The notes under the pieces were generated by a model. The model made no database searches, had not been told where the DNA came from, and saw only the letters and a list, made by a program, of their open reading frames with translations. Below, piece by piece: positions 35,251 to 44,510 of a DNA stretch of 64,000 nt. The DNA is taken from the NCBI GenBank assembly GCA_964436635.1, contig CAYTDM010000001.1, positions 62,001-126,000 of the forward strand. Direction: 5' to 3'. The DNA comes from DASRQK01 sp964436635 (GTDB lineage Bacteria; Bacteroidota; Bacteroidia; Sphingobacteriales; Sphingobacteriaceae). Numbering within the stretch: position 1 is the first letter of the stretch; every line of letters starts with the position of its first letter. Both the position numbers and the translations under genes were made by a program.

Positions 35251-37664
35251 ATTAACTGATTTTTTCGAGCAAACCATTTGGTGGTTATGCTTGTGAAACT
35301 AATAATGGTTACGGTACTTAATGGCATTAAGATCGCTGCAAAAAGTGGAGACATCGTCCCCTGTACCGCGAAACTTAAGCCGATAATATTATAGGTTAGG
35401 GAGATGCCGAAACTCATATGAATCACTTTCATGGCGTCTTTTGCGAAGCTAAAAAATTTCGGAAGCTTACTGAACGATTTTCCGTCTAAAATGGCGTCGC
35501 AACCTGGTGAAAAGTTGTTAATGTCATCGCTCACCGCAATCCCCAAATTAGCTTGTTTTAAAGCCCCAGCATCATTTAAACCATCTCCAAGCATACAAAC
35601 TTGCTTTTGCTCTTTTTGCAAAGATTCGATGAATTTTAGCTTATCCTTCGGCATTTTATTAAATAATAACATAGATTCCTGAGGGAAGATGGATTGTAAA
35701 CTATTTTTGTCTTTGTCCTGGTCCCCCGAAATTAAATGCAGTTTTTTATCTTTTGCTAAGGAAGTAATAATTTCTGGTAAATTGTCTCGCCAAGGCTGAT
35801 CTAAAATGAAAAAACCCTTAATGTAACCGTTTATATTGATATATACTCTGCTTCCAGCACTTTGTTTGCTTTCGTCCGCTGCTGGATTTGGCTGGGCATG
35901 GGTAAATTCAAAACTTCCCACTTTTAATTCATTCGTTTTAATTCGCCCTTCAATCCCTTTTCCTGGTATTTCACTATAATGCTCGATGTTAAAAGTCGAT
36001 TGCTGGCCTAACCATTGAACTATTTGTCGACTTAGTGGGTGGTTTGAGTTGCGACAAAGGGCACTAATCTGGGCTTTTTCTTCTTCAGTTAATTCCCCAA
36101 TAAATGTCATTTGCGAAGCGCTTGGAGAAGAAATCGTCCCCGTTTTATCGAACACCATGGTGTCAATAGCGGCCATTTGTTCTACGGAAGCGGTGTTTTT
36201 AACGTAAAATAAGTTTTTGTCAAATACGGATAAAGCCGCAGAAAGGGTAAATGGGGATGTTAAAGCCAATGCGCAGGGACAAGCAATAATGAGGACGGCC
36301 GTAAATGCGCCCCAAGCTCTCCCACTCTCTCCATTGAAAAGCCAAAATGCGGTGGCAGAAAGGGCGATCCCTAATAACACGACTGTGAAATATTTGCTTA
36401 CTGTGTTGCTAAAAGTTTGGAATTCTTTCTCGTAAGCCTTTCCACTTTCGTTGTTCCAAAGCCGAGTTAAGTAGCTTTGTGATACGGGTTTTACGACTTC
36501 TAATTCAATGGCTTCTGAAGTTTGTCTTCCGCCGGCATATATGACCTCGCCTAAGACTTTTTGGACAGGAATGGATTCGCCGGTTACAAAACTAAAATCG
36601 ATCGCAGCGTCGCCTTTTAAAAGGATGGCATCGGCTGGGATAATTTCCTGATTCCGGATTAAAATGCGATCCCCTACTTTTAAATCAGCGATGGGAATCG
36701 CCTTTTCTTCTCCATCCGATAATCTGGTCACTGCCACTGGAAAATAGGATCGGTAATCGCGTTCGAATGAAATATGATAGTACGTCTTTTGTTGGACCCA
36801 TTTGCCCACCAATAAGAAAAACACCAGTCCACATAAGGTGTCAGCGAATCCTGGACCCGTTTCGCTGATCACTTCGATGGCCGTCCTAAGAAACAAAATT
36901 GCAATGCCCAATGCCAGAGGGACATCTAAATTTAATTGCTTTTGCTTTAAGCTATGCCAGGCAGACTTAAAATAATCCGTGCTGCTGTAAAATAGTACAG
37001 GTAAGCCAAAGGCTAAGTTCATCCAACCAAAAAATGCTGCGTATTTTTGTTCAAATGCCCCGATGCCGAAATATTCTGGAAAGCTCAGCATCATAGAGTT
37101 ACCAAAACAAAATCCCGCTACCGCAATTTTTGAAATCAATGATTTTTGATGGAGTTTCTTCCCTTCCTTCACCACATCTTGAAGCGTGATTTTTGGTTCG
37201 TATCCAATGTCAACTAACAAATCAACGAGCTCTTTTAGGCGAATACTCGTATGTTTAAACGTGATGTTCACCTGCTTTTTCATGAAATCAGTGCGTGACT
37301 GCACGATCGCAGGATTCAACTTATATAAATGCTCTAATAACCAGATACAAGAGCTGCAATGGATGGCTGGAATATAAAAAGTGACGATGGTAATTTCATC
37401 GTTTTTAAAATCAATTAGTTTTTCTGCAATGCTTTCCTCTTCAAGGTAAAAGAAATCGGCCTTTTTTCTTGATTGGGATTTGCCTGGATATCGATTGTAT
37501 TGGTAATAATGATGCATACCACTATCGTTTAAGATCTGATATACACTTTGACAACCTAAACAACAAAATTGCTTATCCTCGAATTCGTAAATTGAGGAAG
37601 GAAGTTTGTCCCCACAATGATAACAAGCCGATGCAAGTTCGATGACCTTAGCTTCTTTTTTCAT
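35247..37664 (-). CDS. ccoI: Copper-translocating P-type ATPase CcoI (FixI)
   Basis: 805-aa CPx-type ATPase that supplies copper to the cbb3 oxidase. Order of features: N-terminal four-Cys metal-binding motif (CYHCGD and CCLGC, residues 14-40), HMA-like CSSCIWLLEHLYK (about 102), several membrane helices, phosphatase motif TGES, CPCALAL in TM6, phosphorylation site DKTGT, the HP-type motif NHPLSRQ and the hinge GDGLNDAGALKQA. The ORF length is normal. It overlaps ccoS by 4 bp. No FNR-like box is seen in the 58 bp upstream. Confidence 0.94.
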   Translation of the reverse strand: MKKEAKVIELASACYHCGDKLPSSIYEFEDKQFCCLGCQSVYQILNDSGMHHYYQYNRYPGKSQSRKKADFFYLEEESIAEKLIDFKNDEITIVTFYIPAIHCSSCIWLLEHLYKLNPAIVQSRTDFMKKQVNITFKHTSIRLKELVDLLVDIGYEPKITLQDVVKEGKKLHQKSLISKIAVAGFCFGNSMMLSFPEYFGIGAFEQKYAAFFGWMNLAFGLPVLFYSSTDYFKSAWHSLKQKQLNLDVPLALGIAILFLRTAIEVISETGPGFADTLCGLVFFLLVGKWVQQKTYYHISFERDYRSYFPVAVTRLSDGEEKAIPIADLKVGDRILIRNQEIIPADAILLKGDAAIDFSFVTGESIPVQKVLGEVIYAGGRQTSEAIELEVVKPVSQSYLTRLWNNESGKAYEKEFQTFSNTVSKYFTVVLLGIALSATAFWLFNGESGRAWGAFTAVLIIACPCALALTSPFTLSAALSVFDKNLFYVKNTASVEQMAAIDTMVFDKTGTISSPSASQMTFIGELTEEEKAQISALCRNSNHPLSRQIVQWLGQQSTFNIEHYSEIPGKGIEGRIKTNELKVGSFEFTHAQPNPAADESKQSAGSRVYININGYIKGFFILDQPWRDNLPEIITSLAKDKKLHLISGDQDKDKNSLQSIFPQESMLLFNKMPKDKLKFIESLQKEQKQVCMLGDGLNDAGALKQANLGIAVSDDINNFSPGCDAILDGKSFSKLPKFFSFAKDAMKVIHMSFGISLTYNIIGLSFAVQGTMSPLFAAILMPLSTVTIISFTSITTKWFARKNQLI

Positions 37665-37722
37665 ATTCAGAACGATGTCAAATTCTATCTGCCAACTTAT
37701 ATAATTACGCCTTTCGAGCAGG

Positions 37723-39099
37723 TTAAACAGCTTGACTAAATTTGGCTTTTATATTTTTGTTTTCCAATAATTTTAGGTCAAATGCCATGCAAATATTCCT
37801 TAAAAATTGTTTACCAACATCGGTCACGGTTAAAATATACCCATTAAGCGATGCCTGATTTTCTAACAGGATAAATTGATCCTCCACCATAGGCATTAAA
37901 CCCTGAATGATTTTTGAAAAATGTTCATCATCCTTGTATAGAATCGTTTTTCCCTTGCACATTACATCGAGAATTTGTCGACGAATCTTTAGGTCCACAC
38001 TGGATAATAAATGCCCCTTTAACAAGGGTAATTCATTGTTGTTCAGTCGTGCATGATATTCCTCCACCGTCTTCACATTTTGTGCAAACCCGTACCACGA
38101 ATCTGAAATCGAAGATACCCCTAATCCAATTAATAAAGGAATATATCGATCCGTATACCCCATAAAATTTCTATGCAGACGTTGAGTTTTTGAAGCGATC
38201 ACTAAGTCATCCGTTGCGAGCGCAAAATGGTCCATACCTACGTCTTCATACCCCGCCTTTTGTATCAGGGATTTTCCGAGCAGATATAATTGTAGTTTTT
38301 CGGCGCCCACGGGCAAATCTGCTTCTGTAAACATCCTTTGCGATGGTTTAAGCCAAGGCACATGTGCATAACTATAAAAGGAAATACGATCTGGAGCCAT
38401 GCCTAAAGCAAGTTCAATCGTTTTAATAATAGTAGCTTCCGTTTGCAGGGGCAAACCATAAATTAAATCAAAATTGATGGACGTGTATCCAATTTCGCGG
38501 GCTTGGTCGATGACGCGTTGCACATCTTCTACCGTTTGCTTCCGGTTAATGATCTCTTGCACACGCTCATCGAAATCTTGAATGCCTAAGCTTAATCGTC
38601 TGAATCCTAAGTTATAAAGAGTTTCTAAATGTTCGAATGTGGTATTCGCAGGATGGGCCTCAAAGGAAAAGCTGGTGCCACTGACTGGCTGATTCCCTCC
38701 CAATAACCCGCTTATTAATCTTTGTAAGTTATCATGCGAGAAAAATGTCGGCGTCCCTCCTCCTAAATGTAAATCGGTGATTACTGGTTTTTCTTCGCCG
38801 AGCAAATTTTTGTAAAGTTCCCATTCTTTCAGTACGCTGCTAATGTATGGATCTTCTACAGCATGATTTTTGGTAATGCGCGTATTGCAACCGCAATAGG
38901 TACATAGGCTTTCGCAAAAAGGCAAATGCACATACAACCCCACTCCGCTTTGACCTTCTTGGGCCTTCATTTTTGAAATGCTTGCAGCCCATCCGGCTTC
39001 ACTAAACTCTACCACATCCCAAAAAGGTACCGTCGGATAACTTGTATACCGAGGTGCGGCTACATTATATTTCTCAATAATACTTTTTAGATCTTTCAT
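37723..39099 (-). CDS. hemN: Oxygen-independent coproporphyrinogen III oxidase
   Basis: Radical-SAM enzyme of haem synthesis that replaces the O2-dependent HemF when oxygen is low. 458 aa. The iron-sulfur motif C-x3-C-x2-C appears in PFCESLCTYCGC (about residues 62-69), the HemN-specific second Cys follows as CGCNT, and HLGGGTPTFF is the SAM-binding GGG stretch. PRYTSYPTVP at the N-terminus separates it from the HemW group. It lies between ccoI and an LDH-like gene on the same strand, which fits the microaerobic cluster. Confidence 0.94.
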   Translation of the reverse strand: MKDLKSIIEKYNVAAPRYTSYPTVPFWDVVEFSEAGWAASISKMKAQEGQSGVGLYVHLPFCESLCTYCGCNTRITKNHAVEDPYISSVLKEWELYKNLLGEEKPVITDLHLGGGTPTFFSHDNLQRLISGLLGGNQPVSGTSFSFEAHPANTTFEHLETLYNLGFRRLSLGIQDFDERVQEIINRKQTVEDVQRVIDQAREIGYTSINFDLIYGLPLQTEATIIKTIELALGMAPDRISFYSYAHVPWLKPSQRMFTEADLPVGAEKLQLYLLGKSLIQKAGYEDVGMDHFALATDDLVIASKTQRLHRNFMGYTDRYIPLLIGLGVSSISDSWYGFAQNVKTVEEYHARLNNNELPLLKGHLLSSVDLKIRRQILDVMCKGKTILYKDDEHFSKIIQGLMPMVEDQFILLENQASLNGYILTVTDVGKQFLRNICMAFDLKLLENKNIKAKFSQAV

Positions 39100-39143
39100 A
39101 TTATGCCATTTTGTAATCCATGTACAGCGCGATGTTATCAGCT

Positions 39144-39215
39144 GTTCCTAAGGCGAGGTTAACCGTCGTTCCTAAGGCGAAGTTAACAGTCGTTTCTTAG
39201 GCGATTTTATCAGTT
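39144..39215. repeat. 24-bp tandem repeat, three copies
   Basis: Units at 39144-39167, 39168-39191 and 39192-39215, with the core GTTCCTAAGGCGA shared by the first two and GTTTCTTAGGCGA in the third; a degenerate earlier unit may begin at 39120. It lies between hemN and the LDH-like gene, and the third unit includes the stop codon of the latter. Confidence 0.8.
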
Positions 39216-39625
39216 GTACCTTGTTTGATATCATGTGAACAACAGCAGCCCAAGCCTACACATTCTCCTTGTTCCCATACATGTAAAAAATGAATAACGG
39301 TGTGCGAAATCTCGTCCGTTTTCTGAAAATTTGTAGGTACATAAGCCGTTTTGAACCCGATCTTAGTCGCAGTTACCAAATCCACATTGTCGGTACGATC
39401 GCCTCGTATGACGATGTATTTTAATCCTATGTTCAAAAGTTCTTTTAGAATGGTAGCAGGTAATAAATCATCCATTGAAATCACCACGGCTTCTTTCCCT
39501 TTCGCAAATAGCAGGGTTTTGTCATTCAACTCATTGGAAATTAACGTTAAATCATGTTTCTTTCCATTGGCTAAAATCAACGATTCTTTCTCAAAAGATT
39601 TAATGCTATACGCAATCACTTTCAT
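39197..39625 (-). CDS. Stand-alone D-lactate-dehydrogenase-like N-terminal domain with Cys-rich tail
   Basis: 142 aa. Residues 1-105 match the start of D-2-hydroxyacid (D-lactate) dehydrogenases: MKVIAYSIKSFEKES, LISNELNDKTLLFAKG, VVISMDDLLPATILKELLNIGLKYIVIRGDRTDNVDLVTATKIGFKTAYVP collapsed into one flavodoxin-like half. The NAD-binding second domain and the catalytic Arg/Glu/His residues are absent, so it cannot be an active dehydrogenase. Instead it ends in a tail with Cys122, Cys127-129 and His108, His112, His115, His131 (GECVGLGCCCSHD), a plausible metal site. It lies between a TonB receptor and hemN and close to ccoI/ccoS. A candidate FNR-type site is upstream. The role is unknown; I infer metal handling or sensing for the oxidase cluster. 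Confidence 0.75.
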   Translation of the reverse strand: MKVIAYSIKSFEKESLILANGKKHDLTLISNELNDKTLLFAKGKEAVVISMDDLLPATILKELLNIGLKYIVIRGDRTDNVDLVTATKIGFKTAYVPTNFQKTDEISHTVIHFLHVWEQGECVGLGCCCSHDIKQGTTDKIA

Positions 39626-39674
39626 GTCTGTTGGTCAATAGATGAATGTTTTTAATAATTCATAAATTTTTCAA

Positions 39675-39682
39675 CAAATCTA
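39675..39682 (-). promoter_or_regulatory. -7 box for the LDH-like gene
   Basis: Minus-strand TAGATTTG (a match to TAnnTTTG), with TTTA about 21 bp upstream of it on that strand. Transcription would start near 39669-39672, giving a 45-nt leader. Confidence 0.45.
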
Positions 39683-39726
39683 TTGCATAAGCGCTAATTT
39701 AAATAAGGTAGTAGTCAGCTTAAAAA

Positions 39727-39740
39727 ATGATATATATCAC
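39727..39740 (-). promoter_or_regulatory. Candidate FNR/CRP-family site (ATGAT-N4-ATCAC)
   Basis: Perfect 12-base palindrome TGATATATATCA at 39728-39739, a good match to the FNR core TTGAT-N4-ATCAA except for the outermost bases. It overlaps the stop codon of the TonB receptor. Its centre lies about 62-64 bp upstream of the predicted start of transcription of the LDH-like gene, close to the -61.5 spacing of class I activation. Confidence 0.5.
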
Positions 39741-41905
39741 AAGATTTGAAAGAGAATTCCAGCGTAAAAATTGCGCAGCGGAGCAGCATTAAAATATCGC
39801 GCACCAAATGCATTGATGTCGTTTCCTAAACTGTATTGAACGTTCAAGAGGTTTTCAGCCCCAAAAAACAAATTAAATGTTTTCGTTCTTTTGGAAGACC
39901 AAGAAGTGGACCAATTCACTTTTGCATTTAATAAATGATAAGATTGAGCCCAAATTTCATTTGCATCATTTAAGGGAATTTTGGATGTGAATTGATAATT
40001 TGTCCATAAATTCCATGCCTTGTTAAAGTTTAATCGCATGCCAGCATGAAATTGATGCATGGGTACGCCTGTTAATGCGTAATTTGAGAAATCCTGATTT
40101 TGGGATATGAAATTTTTAAATTTAAAATCGCTGTACACATAACTACCCTCAAAATTCATGGTTAATAAAGCAGCATTCCAGTCTATTGTCTTAGAATGAA
40201 TGGACACTTCTACCCCACTTTGATTGGTTTTTCCAGCATTCGTAAAGTATTCAGCACCATTTTCTCTTGTGCGCCGGACGATTGCATTATTTAATCGATA
40301 ATTAAATGCCGTTAAATCTAAATAAAATGCATTTTTAAGGTAATTTAGCCGCATACCTACTTCTCGATTCCATCCCCATTCTGGGAAAAGTTTATCATTA
40401 ATGAGCTGATCGGAAGGCCTTAATTCTGAGATTGTAGGGGGTGAAAATCCTTTAGAAAGGGACGCTCTCAATTGGAGGATTGGATTGATTTGAATAGAAG
40501 TGGCCACCCTTGGCATCCAATTCCTTGATTTTATATTATTTGAAGGTGCTTGATTAGAAAGGCTTTCTAATTCTTTTAAGCGATGTTGTTGTTCATTATA
40601 ACTTATGGATGCTTCCACCTGCAAAAATTCATTCAAACGCAGGGTGGATTTTAAGAAGGAGGTCTTTGTTTTCGTGCTAAAGTGATCTTTCCCTTGTGCT
40701 GCTCCGCGCGTTCCTCCGTTATTATCGTAATTTCGAATGCTGTAATCACCAAGTTGCCATTCTAAACCGGTTAGTAGGCCCCATGTTAATGAATCAGTTC
40801 GAGCCTGATTACCGAAAAACATTTTTTCATCAAACCTTAGAAATGTTCTCCATCCCCCATTCTGTTCATCGCGAATCTCATAATTTGTAATGAAGGGATT
40901 TTTAAAATCTGTGCTGGAGCCAAAAAAGGTTATTTGATGTGATAAGTTTTCTGAAAATTGCCATTTGTGCGTAAGGCCGCCGAGGCCTGTTTGGTTATAA
41001 ATCGCAGCTTTTTGTTCCGATGCCGAAGGCGTGGCTGGGGTGGCTGGTCGGGAGGATTTTGGAGATGTTTGGTATTGTGCCAAATTCAAGCCTCCAGGTG
41101 TTTGATACTCGAGATCTGTATATAAAAGCTGCAAAATGAGTTCTCTATAGGCCGCATATTGCCAATTTTGTCTTGTATGAAAAAACCATTTTTGTAGCGA
41201 ACTGTTAGATCGATATCCATCACTTCTTTGAAAGGCATGTTGTATGGATACGCTATATTTTTCGGACACTTTTGATTTAAATCCCACCTGTTGGTGATAT
41301 AAACCATATGCGCCTCCTTGTGCCTGAAAAGTAATTTCTTTTGGTTCATGGTCAGTGGCTTGTGTCGTATTTAAAAGAACAGCGCCGCCAGAATTTGCCC
41401 CAAAAACACTCCCATCTGGCCCTTTCAAGACCTCGATATTGGATAAGATAACCGGATCTATTAAGTTAAGATAAGTGTTTCCACCAGCATCGGTTAATGG
41501 TATTTCATCTAAATATACCTTGATGTTTCGGATTCCAAAAGGTGACCTCAATAAACTTCCTCGAATCGATAAGCGATAGCTTCCTGGCGAACGCTCCTCC
41601 ATACGCACACCGGGTACAGTATTAAATGCATGGACCATTTGGTGGGAAGGCTGTGCAAACAAAGTGTTTTTTGAAATTAAACCAATGGAAGCAGTAGTTT
41701 TATGTAAAATTTGGGGCACAAAATATCCTTTAATTTGAACGGTTGGGATGGCGATAGTATCTGCCTTTAATGTATCTGTAAATGTATAAATTTGCTTTGC
41801 AAGGGGCGGTAAAAATTCCGAATGAATGATCGTTGAATTTGCAAAACTCGATGAAATAAAGACTGTGTTAAGTGCTATAAATAGAAGTACGAATTGCTTG
41901 ACCAT
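39737..41905 (-). CDS. TonB-dependent outer-membrane receptor
   Basis: 722 aa from ATG 41905, which gives a signal peptide (MVKQFVLLFIALNTVFISSSFA). No CarboxypepD-like N-terminal domain is present. The plug domain (about 75-180) shows VPGVRMEERSPGSYRLSIRGS, VYLDEIPLTDAGGNTYLNLIDP and IEVLKGPDGSVFGANSGGAVL. A 22-strand barrel follows, ending with LRNFYAGILFQI and a C-terminal aromatic-type residue. No SusD partner, so it is likely for siderophores, vitamins, haem or metal, not glycans. Its neighbours (LDH-like, hemN, ccoI) suggest metal or haem, but that is inference. Divergent from pepT. Confidence 0.92.
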   Translation of the reverse strand: MVKQFVLLFIALNTVFISSSFANSTIIHSEFLPPLAKQIYTFTDTLKADTIAIPTVQIKGYFVPQILHKTTASIGLISKNTLFAQPSHQMVHAFNTVPGVRMEERSPGSYRLSIRGSLLRSPFGIRNIKVYLDEIPLTDAGGNTYLNLIDPVILSNIEVLKGPDGSVFGANSGGAVLLNTTQATDHEPKEITFQAQGGAYGLYHQQVGFKSKVSEKYSVSIQHAFQRSDGYRSNSSLQKWFFHTRQNWQYAAYRELILQLLYTDLEYQTPGGLNLAQYQTSPKSSRPATPATPSASEQKAAIYNQTGLGGLTHKWQFSENLSHQITFFGSSTDFKNPFITNYEIRDEQNGGWRTFLRFDEKMFFGNQARTDSLTWGLLTGLEWQLGDYSIRNYDNNGGTRGAAQGKDHFSTKTKTSFLKSTLRLNEFLQVEASISYNEQQHRLKELESLSNQAPSNNIKSRNWMPRVATSIQINPILQLRASLSKGFSPPTISELRPSDQLINDKLFPEWGWNREVGMRLNYLKNAFYLDLTAFNYRLNNAIVRRTRENGAEYFTNAGKTNQSGVEVSIHSKTIDWNAALLTMNFEGSYVYSDFKFKNFISQNQDFSNYALTGVPMHQFHAGMRLNFNKAWNLWTNYQFTSKIPLNDANEIWAQSYHLLNAKVNWSTSWSSKRTKTFNLFFGAENLLNVQYSLGNDINAFGARYFNAAPLRNFYAGILFQIL

Positions 41906-41919
41906 GCCTGCTAAAATAA

Positions 41920-41951
41920 TTTGCAAAATACATAGTTATTTCGTAAATTTA
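41920..41951 (+). promoter_or_regulatory. Promoter for pepT
   Basis: TTTG at 41920-41923, 20-bp spacer and TAAATTTA at 41944-41951 (last base differs from TAnnTTTG). The ATG is 4 nt past the box, so the predicted transcript starts at or within a base or two of the start codon. Confidence 0.5.
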
Positions 41952-41955
41952 TAAG

Positions 41956-43218
41956 ATGGACAAGATCAATATTAATGAACTGATAGATTTTAAGGTAGCA
42001 GAATATTTTACTGCTTATGTTCAGGTAGATACAACATCGGATCCTACCTCTACCAGTTTTCCTTCCACAGAAAAACAAAAAAATTTAGGGAGGATGCTCG
42101 TCCAACAATTGGTAGAAATGGGCGTATCAGATGCGCATATGGATGAATTTGGATACGTTTATGCAACTCTTCCGTCCAATTCAGACAAAGAGGTCCCTGT
42201 GATTTGCTTTTGTTCTCATATGGACACATCTCCCGATTGCAGTGGTACTGCCGTAAAACCTATTCTCCATAAAAATTATCAAGGTCAACCTTTGGTGTTG
42301 CCGGATGATCCCACCGTTATCATTCGTCCAGAAGATCATCCAGATTTAAAAAAGCAGGTAGGGAATGATATCATTACTGCTTCTGGAAAAACCTTGTTAG
42401 GAGCCGATGATAAAGCAGGTATTGCAGAAATTATGGATGCGGTACGTTTACTGATCAAGCATCCTGAAATAAAACATGGCACCATCAAAATTTTGTTTAC
42501 CCCAGATGAAGAAATTGGGCGAGGTGTAGATTATGTTGATTTAGAAAAGCTTGGAGCTAAATACGCTTATACCTTAGACGGAGAAACTGCTGGTTCCATC
42601 GAGGATGAAACGTTTTCTGCGGATGGTGTTTTGATAAAAATTAAAGGGGTGAGTGCACACCCAGGATTTGCGAAGGGAAAATTACAAAGTGCTATTAAAG
42701 CGGTCGCTGATATCATTTCAGGTCTGCCAAAGGATGGACGTGCTCCAGAAACGACCAGTGGACGGGAAGGGTTTATTCATCCGGTACATTTTGAAGGTCA
42801 TGTAGAAGAAGCCCAGGTATCTTTTATTATCCGGGATTTTGACGATCAACTGTTGACGGCCCATTCAGATGAATTGCGAAGCATTGTAGAACAAGTAATG
42901 CAAAATTATCCTGCGTGTTCGTATGAATTTGTGATAACAGAACAATATAGAAATATGAAACAAGTTCTGGACCAAAACCCATTAATTATGGAGATTGGAA
43001 TGGAAGCGATCGAACGAGCCGGCATGCAGCCCATTCGAAGAAGTATACGAGGTGGTACGGATGGTTCCAGACTTTCTTTTATGGGCTTGCCTTGTCCGAA
43101 TGTGTTCGCAGGAGGGCACGCCTTTCATAGTAAATTGGAATGGGTGTCTGTTCAAGATATGCAAAAGGCGGTTAAGACCATTTTGCACATTTCTTCATTA
43201 TGGGAAGAACGCAGTTAA
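41956..43218 (+). CDS. pepT: Peptidase T (tripeptide aminopeptidase)
   Basis: M20-family di-zinc aminopeptidase, 420 aa, that removes the N-terminal residue from tripeptides in the cytosol. Zinc ligands and catalytic residues: CSHMDTSPDCSG (His, Asp), LLGADDKAGIAEIM (bridging Asp), PDEEIGRGVD (catalytic Glu pair), YTLDGE (Asp) and FAGGHAFHSKLEW (His). RRSIRGGTDGSRLSFMG is the dimerisation/substrate stretch. It ends 9 bp before the convergent anti-sigma gene. Confidence 0.95.
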   Translation: MDKININELIDFKVAEYFTAYVQVDTTSDPTSTSFPSTEKQKNLGRMLVQQLVEMGVSDAHMDEFGYVYATLPSNSDKEVPVICFCSHMDTSPDCSGTAVKPILHKNYQGQPLVLPDDPTVIIRPEDHPDLKKQVGNDIITASGKTLLGADDKAGIAEIMDAVRLLIKHPEIKHGTIKILFTPDEEIGRGVDYVDLEKLGAKYAYTLDGETAGSIEDETFSADGVLIKIKGVSAHPGFAKGKLQSAIKAVADIISGLPKDGRAPETTSGREGFIHPVHFEGHVEEAQVSFIIRDFDDQLLTAHSDELRSIVEQVMQNYPACSYEFVITEQYRNMKQVLDQNPLIMEIGMEAIERAGMQPIRRSIRGGTDGSRLSFMGLPCPNVFAGGHAFHSKLEWVSVQDMQKAVKTILHISSLWEERS

Positions 43219-43227
43219 TGCTAAAAA

Positions 43228-43944
43228 TTATTTAGTAAACGAGAGGTTCAAAGCACCCTGCTCCCCTTCCCATTTAGGTCCAGCGCTTAATAATTTTCTA
43301 ATTTCATGCGCTAAATCCGGATGAATGGGTTCCGTAGAATTTGGGTCTTGATGGATTTGTATGTCATAAGCCATACCCTGCTCATTTACTTTAAATTGTA
43401 TGTTATACTGGTCGCCCACACGCGTGAACTGGAAAGCTTCTCCCCATTTGAATGTATCTTGAATGTATTGATTATATGCTTCCCAACCCATTAATGGCGA
43501 AGCGGAAAGATCGGTGTCGGCGGTTAGCTCAGCAACCGGGGTGACATTGATTTTTTGAGGCAATTCTCCTTCAATGAAAAATTCTTTTTGCTTTTCCGTT
43601 GCAGCGCTATAAGATTCATCGGTAGTGAAAATGGAGTTTCTCATGAAATACAACAGCGTAACCAATACGAATAAGACGGCTGCAGTCGCCGCGATTCCTA
43701 AGCGTTGACTATTAAAGAAAAACAAATTTTTATCCTGTTGCTTTCCTGCTATGCGCTGTGCTAAGCGTTGTTGTAACAAGGAAAGTTGCCCGTGATTCAC
43801 TTGATTTTGCATGCCATATCCTTCGATCGCATCCGCAAGGAATGGATCGTCTAAGGCTTCCCGCTCTAATTCATGCATTTCTTGTGGACTTAACTGTCCA
43901 GCAAGATAACGTTGGATTTTAATGATATTATATTGATTCTCCAT
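43228..43944 (-). CDS. Membrane anti-sigma-factor-like protein with TonB_C-like C-terminus
   Basis: 238 aa. The first 45 residues (IIKIQRYLAGQLSPQEMHELER, DDPFLADAIEGYG) look like the cytosolic sigma-binding part of Bacteroidota anti-sigma factors. One membrane helix spans about 82-101. The periplasmic part ends in a domain (about 155-236: YNIQFKVNEQGMAYDIQIHQD, ALAHEIRKLL-like helix, GPKWEGEQG) that resembles the TonB C-terminal fold. It overlaps the sigma gene by 17 bp, so the pair is translationally coupled. A periplasmic sensor that contacts an outer-membrane or periplasmic partner would fit, but this is inference. Confidence 0.75.
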   Translation of the reverse strand: MENQYNIIKIQRYLAGQLSPQEMHELEREALDDPFLADAIEGYGMQNQVNHGQLSLLQQRLAQRIAGKQQDKNLFFFNSQRLGIAATAAVLFVLVTLLYFMRNSIFTTDESYSAATEKQKEFFIEGELPQKINVTPVAELTADTDLSASPLMGWEAYNQYIQDTFKWGEAFQFTRVGDQYNIQFKVNEQGMAYDIQIHQDPNSTEPIHPDLAHEIRKLLSAGPKWEGEQGALNLSFTK

Positions 43945-44470
43945 AACCCATTTTTTCCATACAAATTTTTAAATTTCTTTTGCCGTTTTGTAAGTAGCTT
44001 TTCACTTTTTTTAGATCAAATCCAGTGGTTACTGCAATATCTTGATAGCACTTATGTTCCAAATAAAATAATCGAATGCACCATTGTTGTTCCTCTGGTA
44101 GTTTTTCTAAGCAGGCCTCCATGCCATTAAGTTTTATTTCAATCATCGGATTGAATGATTCTTCAGATGCGGGCAGGTCGTCATTTAGTTCTACCTGTTG
44201 ATGTTTTTTAGTTTTCCTTAATTCCATTAAACAATGGTTTTTCGTTAAGGTATATAACCAAGATTTAAAATGAGTGACTTCGTGCAGGGCTAACTTCTCT
44301 ATTAAACTTTCAAAAATAGCCATCACTGCATCTTCACTCTGTTCCTTATCATTAAAATATTTGAAACATACCCCATATAATAAAGGCATGTAAGGTTCAT
44401 ACAGTTTCCCGAGAAATTCCAAATTTCCCGTACGCTTAAAATCTAAGATTAACTGTTTTTCGTCCCTCAC
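43928..44470 (-). CDS. RNA polymerase ECF sigma factor
   Basis: 180 aa. Region 2 is at about 15-95 (LYEPYMPLLYGVCFKYF, EDAVMAIFESLI, FKSWLYTLTKNHCLM) and region 4 at about 125-175 (LPEEQQWCIRLFYLEHKCYQDIA, TGFDLKKVKSYLQNGKRNL), with a helix-turn-helix. Regions 1 and 3 are missing, so it belongs to the extracytoplasmic-function group. It is followed by its anti-sigma gene and divergent from the YceI/barrel cluster, which is the likeliest target. Confidence 0.9.
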   Translation of the reverse strand: MRDEKQLILDFKRTGNLEFLGKLYEPYMPLLYGVCFKYFNDKEQSEDAVMAIFESLIEKLALHEVTHFKSWLYTLTKNHCLMELRKTKKHQQVELNDDLPASEESFNPMIEIKLNGMEACLEKLPEEQQWCIRLFYLEHKCYQDIAVTTGFDLKKVKSYLQNGKRNLKICMEKMGYGESI

Positions 44471-44510
44471 AATTATTGTTGATTACATGTGTGCATTTAT
44501 TTATTAATGT

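Noticed and set aside
39144..39215. 24-bp repeats as a CRISPR or integrase attachment site
   Set aside because: No spacers, no integrase and no tRNA next to it; the third copy overlaps a stop codon.
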